Origin: Psoroptes ovis
Lineage: Eukaryota > Arthropoda > Arachnida > Sarcoptiformes > Psoroptidae
Length of the DNA: 64,000 bases
Direction: 5' to 3'
Assembly: GCA_002943765.1 (NCBI GenBank)
Contig: PQWQ01000007.1
Location: 2,978,501-3,042,500, forward strand
Position numbers and translations under genes: made by a program. Within the stretch, counting starts at the first letter, position 1. The number at the start of each line of letters is the position of its first letter. Below are positions 1 to 12,893 of this stretch, one piece after another. The notes under the pieces are model-generated. The model made no database searches. It was not told the DNA's origin and saw only the letters and a list, made by a program, of their open reading frames with translations.

Positions 1-1949
1 TCTAATCAACAACCATCTACAACGACAACAGAACAATCCTTAGCTAACAAAGTGAGCGATATCGATGATCAAACATTCATACAATCAAATCAAACTTCAG
101 AATCTACGATACAGCAATCAGATTTAATGCAGCAATTAATCAGACAGATGATGCTTATTGTCGGTAATAGCAATATTAATTCGAATGTTATCAGCTCAAC
201 AGGCGATACGCTCTCAACTTTCAATGATAATACATTATCAAACGATTCACCATCTATTGATGGTACATTATCGCCATCATCTTCATTTGGACTGAATCAT
301 CCCGAAAATAATAGTAATTCTATTGAAACTGTACCATCATCATTAGCATTATTATTGTCTCAGCGTAATGCAGAAAATGTGAATGGTGATAGATGTCTGG
401 AAAACATCAATAACAATCAGTCAAATGATGATCAAAACAATGATGTCGCTGATGATAACAATGTTGCCTCTGGTGACCGATCCATTATGGATGATAAAAT
501 ATCGGATAATGATAATAATAATAAAATGAACCCACAACCTGGCGATGGTTCATCTGATGTTCAACAATCAAAAAATATTAATCAAACATCTTCGAATAAT
601 ACTCAGCTCACGGCAACTAATAATCAACTAAATACAAATAATAAATTGACTAATTATCTACCAGTGACAAATATACCATCAAACATAACAATACCAATGT
701 TTTTATCAACATTAGGTTTAGATTTTCTTACACCAATTTTGATGCGTGAACACATAACGATGGACATATTAGCTGAAATGGGACATGATGAATTGAAAGC
801 GATTGGTGTACAAGCATATGGACATAGGCATCGAATATTGAAAGGTATTGAAAAATTATTAATATCATCATCAACATTATACGATACGATTGACGGATCT
901 GGATTAGTAATACGCTCAAACACAGCTAACAATGATCATCAATTAGAACCGTTGAAACAAGCATTGAATGGTAATCAATTTTTAGGGACAACAATTACAA
1001 ATGCAAATGCTATTACAGTGATGACATCAAATGGTGCAGTATTGCCCTTACCAGCAGCATCTTCATTTATTGCAGCAACAAATTCCATGAGCAATAATAA
1101 CTCTTATCAATCGTTCTTATCGGGTATGAATAGTTCACCAGGAATATCCATGATACATACGACGACATTCTTGATACAACTGTCACAAGATGATCGTGAA
1201 TATCGTGCTGTTGAAGATGAAATGCAATCGACAATAAGAGAACATAAAGATGGTGGAGCCGGTGGTATATTCAATCGTTATCGTATCATACGTATACAAA
1301 AATTGATAAATTTGAAATTATGGCAACGATATTTACATCGACGACAAGAAATTTGTGAAGAAAATCATGGATTTGCGAATGAAAGAATGTTGTTTCATGG
1401 ATCACCATTCATTAATTCGATCGTACAAAAAGGTTTCGATGAACGACATGCTTATATTGGTGGAATGTTTGGTGCTGGCATTTATTTCGCCGAAAATAGC
1501 TCTAAATCAAATCAATATGTTTATGGCATATGTGGTGGCAGTGGTTGTCCAATGCACAAAGATCGTTCATGTTATCGATGTAAACGACAAATGTTATTAT
1601 GTCGAACAGCGTTGGGTAAATCATTTTTCCAATTTAGTGCATTGAAAATGGCACATGCACCTCCTGGACACCATTCAATCATTGGTAAATCAAGAATATC
1701 ATTTCTTTCAAATTCAAACAATTTTAATGATTAATCTTTCCTATTTACACAGGACGTCCAAGTGGTGGTGGTCTATCGTTTCCTGAATATGTCATTTATC
1801 GTGGCGAACAAGCGTATCCAGGTAAATTGATAAATTTTGATAAAATATAAACATGATTTAAAATTCAATTTTTAAATTTTCCATATGCAGAATACATAAT
1901 AACCTACCAAATAGTAAAACCACAATCATCTACTTCGACTGGTGAATGA
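1..1949 (+). CDS. Tankyrase (poly-ADP-ribose polymerase), C-terminal part
   Basis: Adds poly(ADP-ribose) to protein partners using NAD+. The frame is already open at base 1, so the gene starts upstream; the ankyrin repeats usual for the family would lie there. Coding exons are 1-1684, 1753-1821 and 1891-1949, joined by introns of 68 and 69 nt. After a long Asn/Ser-rich linker comes a SAM domain (about 663-870, containing the segment LGLDFLTPILMREHI), which polymerises tankyrases, then the PARP catalytic domain. All three catalytic-triad residues are visible: His in HGSPF, Tyr in AGIYFAENSSKSNQYVYG, and Glu in YRGEQAYPEY in the last two exons. The tankyrase-specific zinc site (CGGSGCPMH...CYRCKR) is present. 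An apparent end at 1734 is only read-through of the first intron. The domain pair SAM + PARP with this zinc site is diagnostic of tankyrase rather than another PARP. Confidence 0.95.
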
Positions 1950-2174
1950 AACGAAAAAATGAATTTTGAAGATACTTTGATCAATCTAATTTCTAAAGAA
2001 ATTCACAATGGATCTCTCGATTGAATCTAAATATAAATTTATTTTCCTTATTTATTCATTAATCATAAAATCATGAAGTTTTTTCTTTGATTTTAAAAAT
2101 TTTATTTTTATATTTCGCACGATTTGAATTGTATTAAAGATTTTATATGCGAAAATTTTTGCTTGCTCAAATTC

Positions 2175-2270
2175 TTAACATTGAAATAAATCACATCGCT
2201 TCGCACAAATAATATGTCTCAATTTTGCATAATTTATATAGAATGGTAAATCTGGTTCACAATTCCTAAT
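2175..2270 (-). pseudogene. Decayed M13 peptidase exon fragment
   Basis: On the minus strand the frame reads EPDLPFYINYAKL, almost the same as DPDLPFYVNYAKL in the last exon of the intact peptidase next door (about 2920-2960). The copy then diverges: where the intact gene has GYMIGHEITHG, this one reads RHIICAKRCD and soon meets a stop at 2175-2177. The zinc motif is therefore lost. The nucleotide match (2219-2256 against 2919-2953) is clear by eye. It lies beyond the neighbour's poly(A) signal. Best read as the remnant of a tandem M13 duplicate. Confidence 0.75.
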
Positions 2271-2351
2271 GCATTTTGGACAATTCAGAACAAATCAAAG
2301 TTCGAAAATTTTTCAAATTATTCAGAATTTTTAATTTTTAATCACATTGAT

Positions 2352-2357
2352 TTTATT
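2352..2357 (-). terminator. Poly(A) signal AATAAA of first M13 gene
   Basis: AATAAA on the minus strand, 7 nt past the TGA stop of the M13 gene. A similarly placed signal follows the GILT gene at 42455-42460, so very short 3' UTRs look usual here. Confidence 0.5.
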
Positions 2358-2364
2358 AGAAAAT

Positions 2365-4883
2365 TCACCAAATGATACATTTATTTTCAACATACATACG
2401 TGTATTATTACTACAATTGAAAGTTTGTAAAAATTTATCAAAATTACTTAATACAATATTAATACGATAACGATTTGGTGCATGTTCATCCGAATGTGAT
2501 GATGTATAATAATATTGAGGTGTTTCTTTTTTACAATAAACTTTTGCATATGATATGAAAAATAATTGTTCAATTGTAAAATTTTTCAATGCTGAATTCA
2601 TAATATTATTATAATTATTATTGTTTTTGTTATAAAATTGACGTAATTGTTCTAAACGTAATTGAAATGCACGATATGCAATTCTTAGGCCACCATTATC
2701 GGCAATATTTTCACCTAATGTACGATAACCATTCGAGTAGCCGAACCAATTTTCATCATAATTATCATATAAATCGATTAAACATTTGGTTAGATTTTGA
2801 AATTTTTTTTCCGATTCTTTTGATAATAAATTATCAGTTTTGATACCAATTTTATTAAATTTCGATCCATATTCATCGAGGCCATGTGTGATTTCATGTC
2901 CAATCATATAACCTAATTTTGCATAATTCACATAAAATGGTAAATCTGGATCAAATATTGGTTGATTTAGCAATGATGTTGCTATATCTTTTTCCAATTG
3001 GGAAGAAATATTTTTAATTAAAAATTAGATCATGATAATTAAACATCAAACTCACGAATTGTATTTTTAAATGATCGATAAACAGCATTTATGGTCAATG
3101 GTGATATTAAACTTTTGAGCGAAAGTTTCATAATTAAAAATGAGCAAATTTTTTTCCCCAATACTTACTTGAATTTCCAATCCACCCTTTCATTGAATGT
3201 TTGATGAAACATTTTTCCAATTAAAATTTTCCTCAGCTCAATATAAATATCAGGATAATTATCAGGTATTTCAGTATTCAATAATCCATACATATCATAA
3301 TATAAATCTAATTCATCATCGATCAATAACCATTCGGGAAATGCTATATCATCGATTATTGAGCGTATTTTATTGATAACATGTGATTTAGTTTGTTCGT
3401 CTAACCATTCATTTGTTTGTAATAATTCAATAGTTGCACGTTTAATATAATGAACCATTTCGATTGCTTTTAATTTTGATCCACTTTTTAGCCAATAATC
3501 AATCCAAATACGTGATGATGCAAATTTTAGCTCAAAATCTTCAGAATTCACTTGCTGAAAACATTTATCTTCATTTGTATTTTTTAATTTTACAAAATCC
3601 ATTGTTTCATTAGTTGACAATTGATAGTAATAAATCAATGTTTTTATCCATAAATAATTGAATATTTTGTGAGGTGCTGTACTGTTTGCCAATTGATCAA
3701 AGATATCTAAATATGCATTGAATTTTTGCTGAATACCAATAAAATCATCATCATTCCAATGATGTATTATTTCTGATTGATTCGACTTAACATGCATTAT
3801 TTGCTGACAAAGATTAGTCAATCGATTTAAAACTTTTGTTACATTCATCAATGATCCAAATCTCTTATTCAAATAATTCAATCGTATCTTAATCGATCCA
3901 CCATGCGAAAGTTCAATGAAACCGACAAATCTGCTCTCTAAATCAATTGTATCATCTATTATTTGTTCTATCTCTGAATTATTAGTTGTTAGCGGTCCAA
4001 AACCGTTTGGATAAAATTTTTTCAAAATTTTTTTGATGTAAATGAAACGTTTTTGAATATATTCATCTTTTAGAACATTATTAATTGATAATTTAAGCAA
4101 AAATGGATCGAAATCAAGCTATTCACACAAAAAATTAAGATGTAGAAATCCTATCTGGAATTACATAAATACCTACCATTATTGAATCTTTATCCCAGCC
4201 AATTTGTCCAACATTCAATACAAATATTGAACCATAACCGAATTGATAATAAATGTTTGAATATAAATCCATAAATGCTTTGCCATAGTATTTGTAAGAC
4301 AAATTCAATTCATTGATAATCGGTGGTTCACCGATGAATTTGGGCCAATTAATTTTTTTCCATTTTTGTTGGAATTTTCGCCGAAAAAATTTCATATTCT
4401 CATCATTTTCTTCACGATCTAAATTGGTTAAATTTTTACAATGTTTATACAGTTTTAGTAGCCATTTAACAGCTAAAGCGTTTGATTTAATTATCGTTCG
4501 ATTTGGTTCAAGATTATTCAAGCAACAATTATCCAAAATATATTTCAGCTGTTCTTCTAATTTCATTTTAATGATAATGATTGGTTCAATAAAATCATAA
4601 TTTTCTGGTATTTTTTGTTTTCGTATCCAATTACCGCAAACAAATTCATAAAAATTATCACATGGTTTGATTTTTGTATCGAAAGAATTGATTAAATCAT
4701 CAGTGAAATTCATACATGCATCATTGTTACAAAATTTAGTTTCTTTCAAGAATAAAATTTGCATCAAAAAATTATCCATAAGTGAATCTTAAAGAACAAA
4801 CCTCTATGATAATGGTTGAATAAAACATTCAACATGAATAGAGAACAAATGAAAACAAACGATCCAAATGCAGATTTGTTCAT
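2365..4883 (-). CDS. M13 family metalloendopeptidase (neprilysin-like), paralogue A
   Basis: Zinc endopeptidase of the neprilysin/ECE type that cleaves short peptides outside the cell. Exons in transcription order: 4883-4802, 4742-4177, 4118-3169, 3111-3056, 2987-2365; introns 59, 58, 57 and 68 nt; the frame closes to 758 aa. The first exon encodes a short hydrophobic N-terminus (FVFICSLFMLNVLF), a signal peptide or signal anchor. Then come the family Cys pattern (CDNFYEFVCGNW), a substrate-binding NAVY in place of NAYY/NAFY (about 541-544), the zinc motif HEITH (582-586), the third zinc ligand in ENIAD (644-648), the His/Arg pair in DEHAPNRYR, and the C-terminal CIIW. Length and spacing match neprilysin (H583, E646). 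All catalytic residues are present, so activity is expected. The Val in NAVY is the one odd residue. The first exon is the least certain part of the model. Confidence 0.9.
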
Positions 4884-5378
4884 TTCAAATCCAATTCAAA
4901 AGGAAACAAAAATGAAATCAAAATTTGTGATTTTCTCATGGAAAATTATTTATAGAAAAATAATTGAATATTCTATTTAATCAAATAATTAATTATAAAT
5001 AATGTAATAATGAAATAATAATTAATTATAATTAATATTTGGTCATTAATTGATTAATTATTAGATCAAATGTTCCATTGTTTTCACCCATTTCTCCTCA
5101 AATGGTTGATTATAAATATCATTGATTAATTATTAGATGAATAATTGATTAATAATTAATGATTGAAGATGATCTCTTCAAAAGTCATCCATATCCGATC
5201 CGATAAATGCCAAGCATATTACTAAAAACTGAGATCCCGTAACAGATAATAGAATAATAATAGTAATAACTTTAAAATATTAAAATGACGATTTTTTTTG
5301 TTTTTTTTTTTGCTTTGTTTTGATGATTAGATAATTCAAATCATTATCAATATTATCATTTTTTTTCCTGTCCTTGTT
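4884..5378. other. AT-rich spacer
   Basis: Upstream of M13 paralogue A and downstream of the 27K-like gene. It contains repeated ATTAATTATTAGAT-type motifs and A/T runs; no coding signal or RNA gene was recognised. Confidence 0.6.
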
Positions 5379-6402
5379 TCAAACTTGTAATTCAGGATCA
5401 TTATCAAATAATTCAATCAATTCTAATGCCGTTGTCATTATTGATTTTGGTTTTTTCGAATAATCCAGACCTTTAGGTGGCGGTATAGAATCACAACGAT
5501 TAGAATCTTCATTATAATCACCACAAGCCATATCTAATGCATTTTGACTTAATTGTGTGAAATGATGTTGTAATGTTTGTATATGTTCATCAGTACATTG
5601 TGGTACATCTTTTGATTTTTCTAATAAACAATTTTTAGCTCGTATTATTTCGCTATTTGAAATCAAAATTAAAATGAAAAAACAAGAATGATAATCAATC
5701 AATCATGATAGCAATAGAGGGAATTAATATTTATATTTTTAAAGAATAAATAAGAATAATAATCAATCAATAAAAATGAATACGATTGAATAAATTAAAA
5801 TTAATTATATATTATTGAATAATGAAATGAAATACTACACTTACCAACACATGAATGGTAATCGTTTTTTACTTGGAAAATCTTTAACAACTTGAAAATG
5901 TATTCTTGCACGTGTAATACATTGTGAAAATTGTTTACGGCCATGATTAACACATTTACCTGATGATAATAATGCATTTATTTCTCTATTCGGTTTACTT
6001 TTACAAATATTTTTTCTTGCTCTTTTCAATGAATACACTGAAACTTGTACAACATTTTTAGTAAAACCTTTCATACATTTATCGGCCATTTTTCCAATTA
6101 ATTCAATTAATTTTTTATTAGCTCTTTTAATAATAAAAAAAATATTTTAAAAAATGTTGATCAAAAAATTATTGAATGAAAATTACTTACCCGCAACGTT
6201 TTCTCAATTCATCAAATGTTTCCGGAAATCTTGAATCACCTTGTATCAATTCAACACCACGAAAATGTTCATCAATTTCGGTCATAATATTTTTATGACA
6301 TTCTAATGATGTTTTATTTTTAGCGCATTCAATCGATACAATCATTGATAAACAAATGATGATCGATAAAATCAATGAAAATAATCTATTAATTTGAATC
6401 AT
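5379..6402 (-). CDS. Secreted Cys-rich protein, 27 kDa haemolymph glycoprotein-like
   Basis: Exons in transcription order: 6402-6191, 6123-5845, 5652-5379; introns 67 and 192 nt; 254 aa. The N-terminus is a clear signal peptide (residues 1-26, LFSLILSIIICLSMIVSIEC). The mature protein has about a dozen cysteines spread through helical, charged sequence (for example MADKCMKGF, SSGKCVNHGRKQFSQC, QNALDMACGDY). Length and Cys spacing recall the arthropod DUF1397 / 27 kDa haemolymph glycoprotein family, whose biochemical role is unknown. That assignment is from general resemblance only. It sits between two M13 peptidase genes on the same strand, but no shared regulation is visible. Each splice junction restores the frame, and all three pieces carry Cys-rich sequence of one style, so the gene model is firmer than the family name. 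Confidence 0.75.
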
Positions 6403-8481
6403 TTTGCTATTAAGTAATATTTGAACGTATCAAGCAAAATCAAAACATAAAAATAATCATAAGTAGCGTATGAAAATCGAAAAATATTTCAAATAATGAA
6501 AATGGTAAAAATAATCATCGTTTTTATATGAAAATCGTTAGCGAAAAAATTAAAATTTATAAATAAATATGAATTAAAAACACGTAATAAACATTTCAGA
6601 GAAACCAATGGCCAACCCTTTTGTGTTAAGATCTTCAACAGCAGTAACAATGAACATTTTCATTGTCAGCCAAAATCGATTGGCCATCATCAATGATCCT
6701 CATGATCATCGTTAATCATTTCAAATGTTTACTTTTACTTTCAATTTTTTTTCTTTACAAGTGATTTAATGATTAAATTAAGTATGACAACAAACTACAA
6801 CAATATGTAATACAATCTTGCATAAATATTTTGTTATACATGTATTTACCATGGCATTATAGCATTCAATGATATAACATTTAATGGTGATGATAATGAT
6901 TAATATGATGATTATTAAATATGGATAGTTATTATTGAATTTCTTCTCCTTCTTCTTCATTATCATCATGATAAACAAAATATATTTAAAATACATTTAT
7001 CCATGTCCGATGTATTTTTATTGAAGGTCATTTTTTTATTTATTTATTTATGTATGTTTGTTAAAGAAGAAAATTAACAACAATCCATCAGTAATTATTA
7101 CACAGAAATCCTCATCATTTAATCCTCGCACAATTTGATGGTCATCATTTTAAGAATAAATGCAAACATTTCGACATAAGATTCTGGTTTTCTTTTCAAA
7201 TAGTCGATTGTCGTTCTATGAAATGTTTGGCAAACAATTTAATCATCATCAAAGTAATCGTTTGTTTGTTGAATTGTTTCAAATCAAAACAACTACGCCA
7301 ACACAACGACACAATGAACAGAATCAATTAATTTTGAAATTAATGATGAATTGCACATGTTTAATTTGTGTAAATATTGTTTGAAATTTTTTAACAATCC
7401 GATTGTCATGAGAAGGGATTTTCTTCTTATGAGATTAAAATCAACAGATAATGATTCTTTTGTTTTCAGTTTCCTTTGAAAAATGACAATAAATTCAATC
7501 AATGGAATGATGGAAATTTTAATGAATGGAATCCTCATTAAACAAAACTACAGGCTCAACTAGTTTTTCTGGCCAAAATGATTGCTTTAATATTTCGAAA
7601 TTTATTGAATATTCTTTATTAATCAGATTCAATTGTTGAAATTGAGTCGAGTCGTTTGTTGACAAATATTATTGGCAAAGATTAGCGAATATTTGAATTT
7701 CAAATAAAGTCTTTCAAAAAAAATGAATTATCAAATTTATGAAATGCGACATAATAAAGATAATCATAATAGTAATAATAATTGCCATGATAATGATATA
7801 ATCATATTATTATTATTTGTATGCATGTAAAAATATATAAAGATGTATTATACAATTTTTTTTTTTTTATGTTCAATGAGTGACCATTCATAGGTGATAA
7901 TAAGATATAATGTAGAAATGTAGATATGCAAAGATATAATCATCAATTTTGTTTGGTTGGCCATCCAGAAAAATATAAAGAAAATTTCATGGTCATCATG
8001 TGTGTAATCAAATGTTAAGCTTAAAATGAAAAATACAATTTTAAATAAAGAAAAAAATCAAAAATGTTTTCTATCATTTTTGATGGAGATATACTGAAAA
8101 AACATTAGAATTCAATGATAAATTTCTATTATAATGGATAATCGACATTTTGCGGACATTCGGACATTTTAGTTATTTTGTGTGTTTTGTTCCAAGATTA
8201 ATCTTTGAAAAAAAATCTTAATGAAAAATGTCTGTGTTTGTTCATGTATAGATTGTATATCACAAATAATGATGATAGTAATTGGTTAATTTAAAATTTA
8301 AAACTAATTTGAATTATAATAAAATTATATAATCATAATGAATACTTCATATTCAAAAACATTTGATAAACAATTCAATTGATTAACATTGATTGATGAT
8401 CAATTTGTGAGAACAAGTAATTGATTAAATTTAAAAATGATCAAATTAAATTCATGTTTTTTCTCTGGAAAGATATAAAAA
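6403..8481. other. Intergenic, no gene recognised
   Basis: About 2.1 kb of AT-rich DNA between the 27K-like gene and M13 paralogue B. Short open frames at 6778-6996, 7160-7384 and 7293-7538 have no start context, splice structure or recognisable sequence and are judged chance. No tRNA-like sequence was seen. Confidence 0.6.
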
Positions 8482-11400
8482 TCACCAAACTTGGCACTTA
8501 TTTCTTGGATTCATTGGTGATTCAGGTGGACAATAAAAATCTTGTGCAAAATGATCAGAATTTGATACAACACCATTCAAACGATATTTGCCCGGTGAAT
8601 GTGCATCAACCTCTAATGTTAATTTTAACATTTCATCAGTCATTTTCTCACAATTTTCTAAACCATAACTAATCCAAAATAATTGTCGTGCATTATAATT
8701 CGATAGACCAGGCAATGATTGTTCAATGTCGTGTTTAATTTTAGGATTATTTTGTAATAAATAATTATATTTATTCATTTCATTACCAGTTGAATAGGCA
8801 CGTATATAAGCTCTATAGGCAAGTTGTACGCCAATATTATCAGCAATATTTTCATCTTTAGTTTGTTCACCATCAACATTTGCTTCGATTTCTTCGAAAT
8901 AATATTGATTATATTGATTTACAATACATTTAGCACGTTCATTATATCGTTCATTAGTTGCCGGAAGCCACCAATTTTTTAGCTGTCCAGTTTTATCAAA
9001 TTGTTTACCAATCGAATCGAAACCATGTGTAATTTCATGACCAATAATTTCACCGATTGAGCCATAATTTAAATAGCTGGATAAATGTGAAAAAATATAT
9101 TTTAGAATAAATTACCGATTAATGGCAGATAATTACATACTTTGGACGATCTGGATTGAAAAATCTATCCTGTAATATACCAGCATTCAATATGAATGAA
9201 TTCTCTTGATGGAAATAATATGCATTGACATCGACAACTTCGGAATATTTTCGCCAACTAACAACGGAAAAGGAAATGAATAATTGGCCATTTTCTGGTG
9301 CTATTATTATTTCAAATCGGACTTACTCATTACGTGAATTTATTTCATCTAAACTTTCAAAAGCGCTTTCTACTTCAAATTTATGTATGGCAATTATGTT
9401 GCCAAAATAATCGTCATTAGTAATTGTTATCTATGAAGGTGACCGAGAAAAAATAACAAATGTGTCAAAGGATGATGATAAAAAAAACCAAATTTTTACA
9501 GTTATAATTAATGATAATGGACATAATCATTTCATAACCTACATTTTCATAAAATTCAGACACAAGATTATCGTCAAGCAATTCATCAGGATATCCTACA
9601 CGAAAATTCATTAAATTTAATTTATCCATTGCATGTTTTCTGGTTTCTTGATCCATCCAATCGGCATTTGCAATTGTTTCATTTAATTCTGATCGTATTT
9701 GCCATACAATTTCATTGATTTTAGTTTTTTCTTTGATTGAAAAATAATTTTTAACATATACATTCGATAATGCTGTACCGAATGTAGCATATGTATGTGC
9801 AACACATTCCATCCATCTTGGTTCAATTTTTGGATGACCTAAATTTATTGAATTATATGTCTGCTTCAAGCGTCTCCATGTTGAATCTAACATTCCGATT
9901 TTAGTTTTAATAACACGCCATACAATATAATTGGCCAACAAACGTTTCGATGTTTTTGGTATTATATCATTCAGAAATTTTACATAATTTATATCAATAA
10001 CAACAATTTCACGATCTAATGTCATTGATTTTTCTTTATCAACAACAAATGCATTTATCAAATTTAGCCAATCAATCTGTCAAATATGTGAAGAGAAAGA
10101 CAAGGTGTTGAAAATAATGTAACAAATAATCAATATCAATTGATCATCATCATCATAGTCATTATTATCAATGTTTTTTTTTCAACATTCAAATCCATTG
10201 ATAAAATGATGGATTGTTTGATTTTGAGTTTAAGGTGTTTTATTGATCATAAATGTTATGATAATAATGTTAATGATGTGAATGGTCATGTAATAAATAT
10301 GCAAAAACATACATTGGGCGAAATTTTTTGCAAATGTTCAATGGTCATATTGTTGAATAATTGGCTAACATTTCCTCGATCTTCTTTTTTTATTGAGTTC
10401 TAAATCCATTTTTGATCAATTCATTGATCATTTGCATCGATAACCAATAATCAAATAAATGAGGAAAAATATTTAGAAAAAATAAATAACAAAGATCAAA
10501 CCGAATTAAAATTTTGATAAATTATAACTTAAAAAGCAAAAAAAAATTATTTTACATACATTAGCCAATAATTGTTCAAAACGTAATACTTCATGCATTT
10601 CATCGATTATTTTTTCTGACAATCCTTCATGATCATTTGATTCAAATGAGAATTCTCTGGAAATCAATTTTCTACGGCGATTATTGAGATGATTTTTTCG
10701 ATTATGTTTTAAACGTAAATTTTTAACTCGTTTCGATAGAAATCTTTTGATGATTTTTTTCGTCGAATTCATCATATCATTGCCATCGATTTCATCTTCA
10801 TCATCACCATCATCATCGTTATCATCATCATCATTATCATAATCATTGTTTAGTAAATGTTCTGATTCATCATCATAATCATTATTTGATTCAACATCAA
10901 ATTGTTGATAATCTAATAATAATTCGATTGTATATAGCATAAGATTAAAGTATGAAGTAATATGTGTATGATTAGATTCTTTGATCATAAATTCACGATT
11001 CATTAAGCCAAAGCTAGGTTCTTTGATCTATTTGAATATATGTGAATTAATGTAAATAAATTGAATTATCGATTTATTTTCATGATTAATAAACATACAG
11101 CTAAAATATTTCGTGAATTATTTCGATCATATGATGTAATAATCAAAGGTATCAGCATATCATCAATTACACCAAATTCATTCAATTTACGATGTATATC
11201 GATCAGTGACCAATCACTTTCATTCCATTGTTTGAATTTCAAAGTTTCATTGTGATTATTTTGATTAAAATTTTCCTCTGTCGCCAAATTTAGTACCGGC
11301 CATCCTCCTAAATTATTTATCAATTCTATCAAAGGACTAACACCTTTATGCTCTAATTCGGTCACATTCATACAGCTATGATAAAATTTTTTAATATTTT

Positions 11401-12893
11401 GAACAAAATCTGGATCATTATTCATAATCGGTTCTTCAAGTATAGCTAATTGAGATTCAAAGGTAAAAAAATAAAATAAAATAAAATTACGGAAAAATTA
11501 AAACAGATTTAAACTCGAAAAAATAAGCACATAAACTCTAAAATGGCAACATTGACCTCAAATTGATAATAAGCGAATCAAGAAAAAAAGAAATGTGGTC
11601 AAACAGGAACGAACAGATTAGCAAATACACACATTTTAGTAACATCAATTACAATTTTATTTTTTATTTTGACATTAAATTTTATCTTGTTTTTATTTAG
11701 ATTTTAATGTTGTTGTTGCATGGACACAACGTCATCAGCAACATCAAAAATAATGATTAAGGTATTTATCTGCTAAACTAACCTTTAACTTGACGATTAA
11801 GGATATCATGTAATTCATCAAATTTATTTTCCAATGGTTTGTGTTCCGGTATAATTGTTGTATCTAGCCATTGTCCACAAACAAATTGATAAAAATCATC
11901 ACATGGTTCTATTTGTTCATCTAATGATCGAATGATTTTTGCAGCTATTCGATTGATAAAATTTTAAATTATTTGAAATTCAAGAAAGTAAAAATCGAGG
12001 ATATAATTTGAGAAAATTTGTGAAAAATAGATTAAAATTTCAAAAAATAATAATCATCATGAATTACCTTCACGAACACATGTATGTGTTAAACAAATAT
12101 TATTATAATGATTATCTTGTATAAATTCATTTTGTTTTGCAAAACACATCGATGATATTAACATTAATAATATAATTATACCGGACATAATCAATAATGC
12201 AACGATTGTTATATGATTTGCTAACATGTTCATTAATTTTGACCAACCATAATTATTATTGTTATTATCATTTTGTTTTTGATTACCATTGATTGATTGT
12301 TGTTGCTGTTGTTGTTGTTGTTGTTGTTGTACGATTGGATAATGATGATGATGATTATTATGATCAATATTATTATGATGATGTTGTTGATGATGAATAA
12401 AAAATTTATTCGACAATAAATTCATATCACAATTTGTCGGTATTATTGTCGATATAATTTGACGATTATTCATTTCTACATTGTCATTATTATTATTATT
12501 GTTACAGCATATATTCAAACAATCACAATCATTTAAATTTACTTTCGTTAGGGATGATTTTGGTGAAGTAGATGAAAATGGATGTTGAAATGTTGATGAT
12601 GATGATGCGGACGATGATGATGTGGATGCAGATGATGTCGAATTTTGATGATTAAATTTATTATTTTGGTCATTTTTATTTGATTGATCATCTTCTTGGT
12701 TTTGTTCCGCCGGAAATTTTTCCGATAAATTATTCATTTCAGCATCCATAGCTGATTCTTGATCATTATTATTCACCGAATTAGCAAGATTATGATTTTG
12801 ATGATTAATTTCGTCATAATCATTCATTTGTTCTTGGAATTTTATATCATTCATAATTAATATTTGATTATTCGGTATTGCTTGTTGTTGCAT
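8482..12893 (-). CDS. M13 family metalloendopeptidase (neprilysin-like), paralogue B
   Basis: Type II membrane zinc endopeptidase. Nine exons in transcription order: 12893-12068, 11944-11783, 11445-11099, 11027-10560, 10399-10313, 10076-9543, 9430-9327, 9257-9141, 9076-8482; the frame closes to 1079 aa, against about 750 for neprilysin. The extra length is a 215-residue cytoplasmic tail rich in Asn, Gln, Ser and His (with a Gln run at about 186-200) and an Asp-rich insertion in exon 4 (10780-10920). One transmembrane helix follows (ITIVALLIMSGIIILLMLIS). The ectodomain has CDDFYQFVCGQW, IKEPSFGLMNREF (like neprilysin's DQPSLGLPSR), the substrate motif NAYY, HEITH (895-899), ENIAD (957-961), DAHSPGKYR, and terminal CQVW. 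All catalytic residues are intact. Intron positions differ from paralogue A, so the pair is old or has lost introns. Confidence 0.93.

Larger units (their letters stand above)
1950..2364. other. Convergent intergenic region with M13 relic
   Basis: AT-rich spacer between the 3' ends of tankyrase (+) and the first M13 peptidase (-). It holds a poly(A) signal for the peptidase (2352-2357) and a decayed M13 peptidase fragment (2175-2270), described separately. Nothing else was recognised. Confidence 0.7.

Noticed and set aside
7160..7538. Short frames on both strands between the 27K-like gene and M13 paralogue B
   Set aside because: No signal peptide, domain or splice structure.
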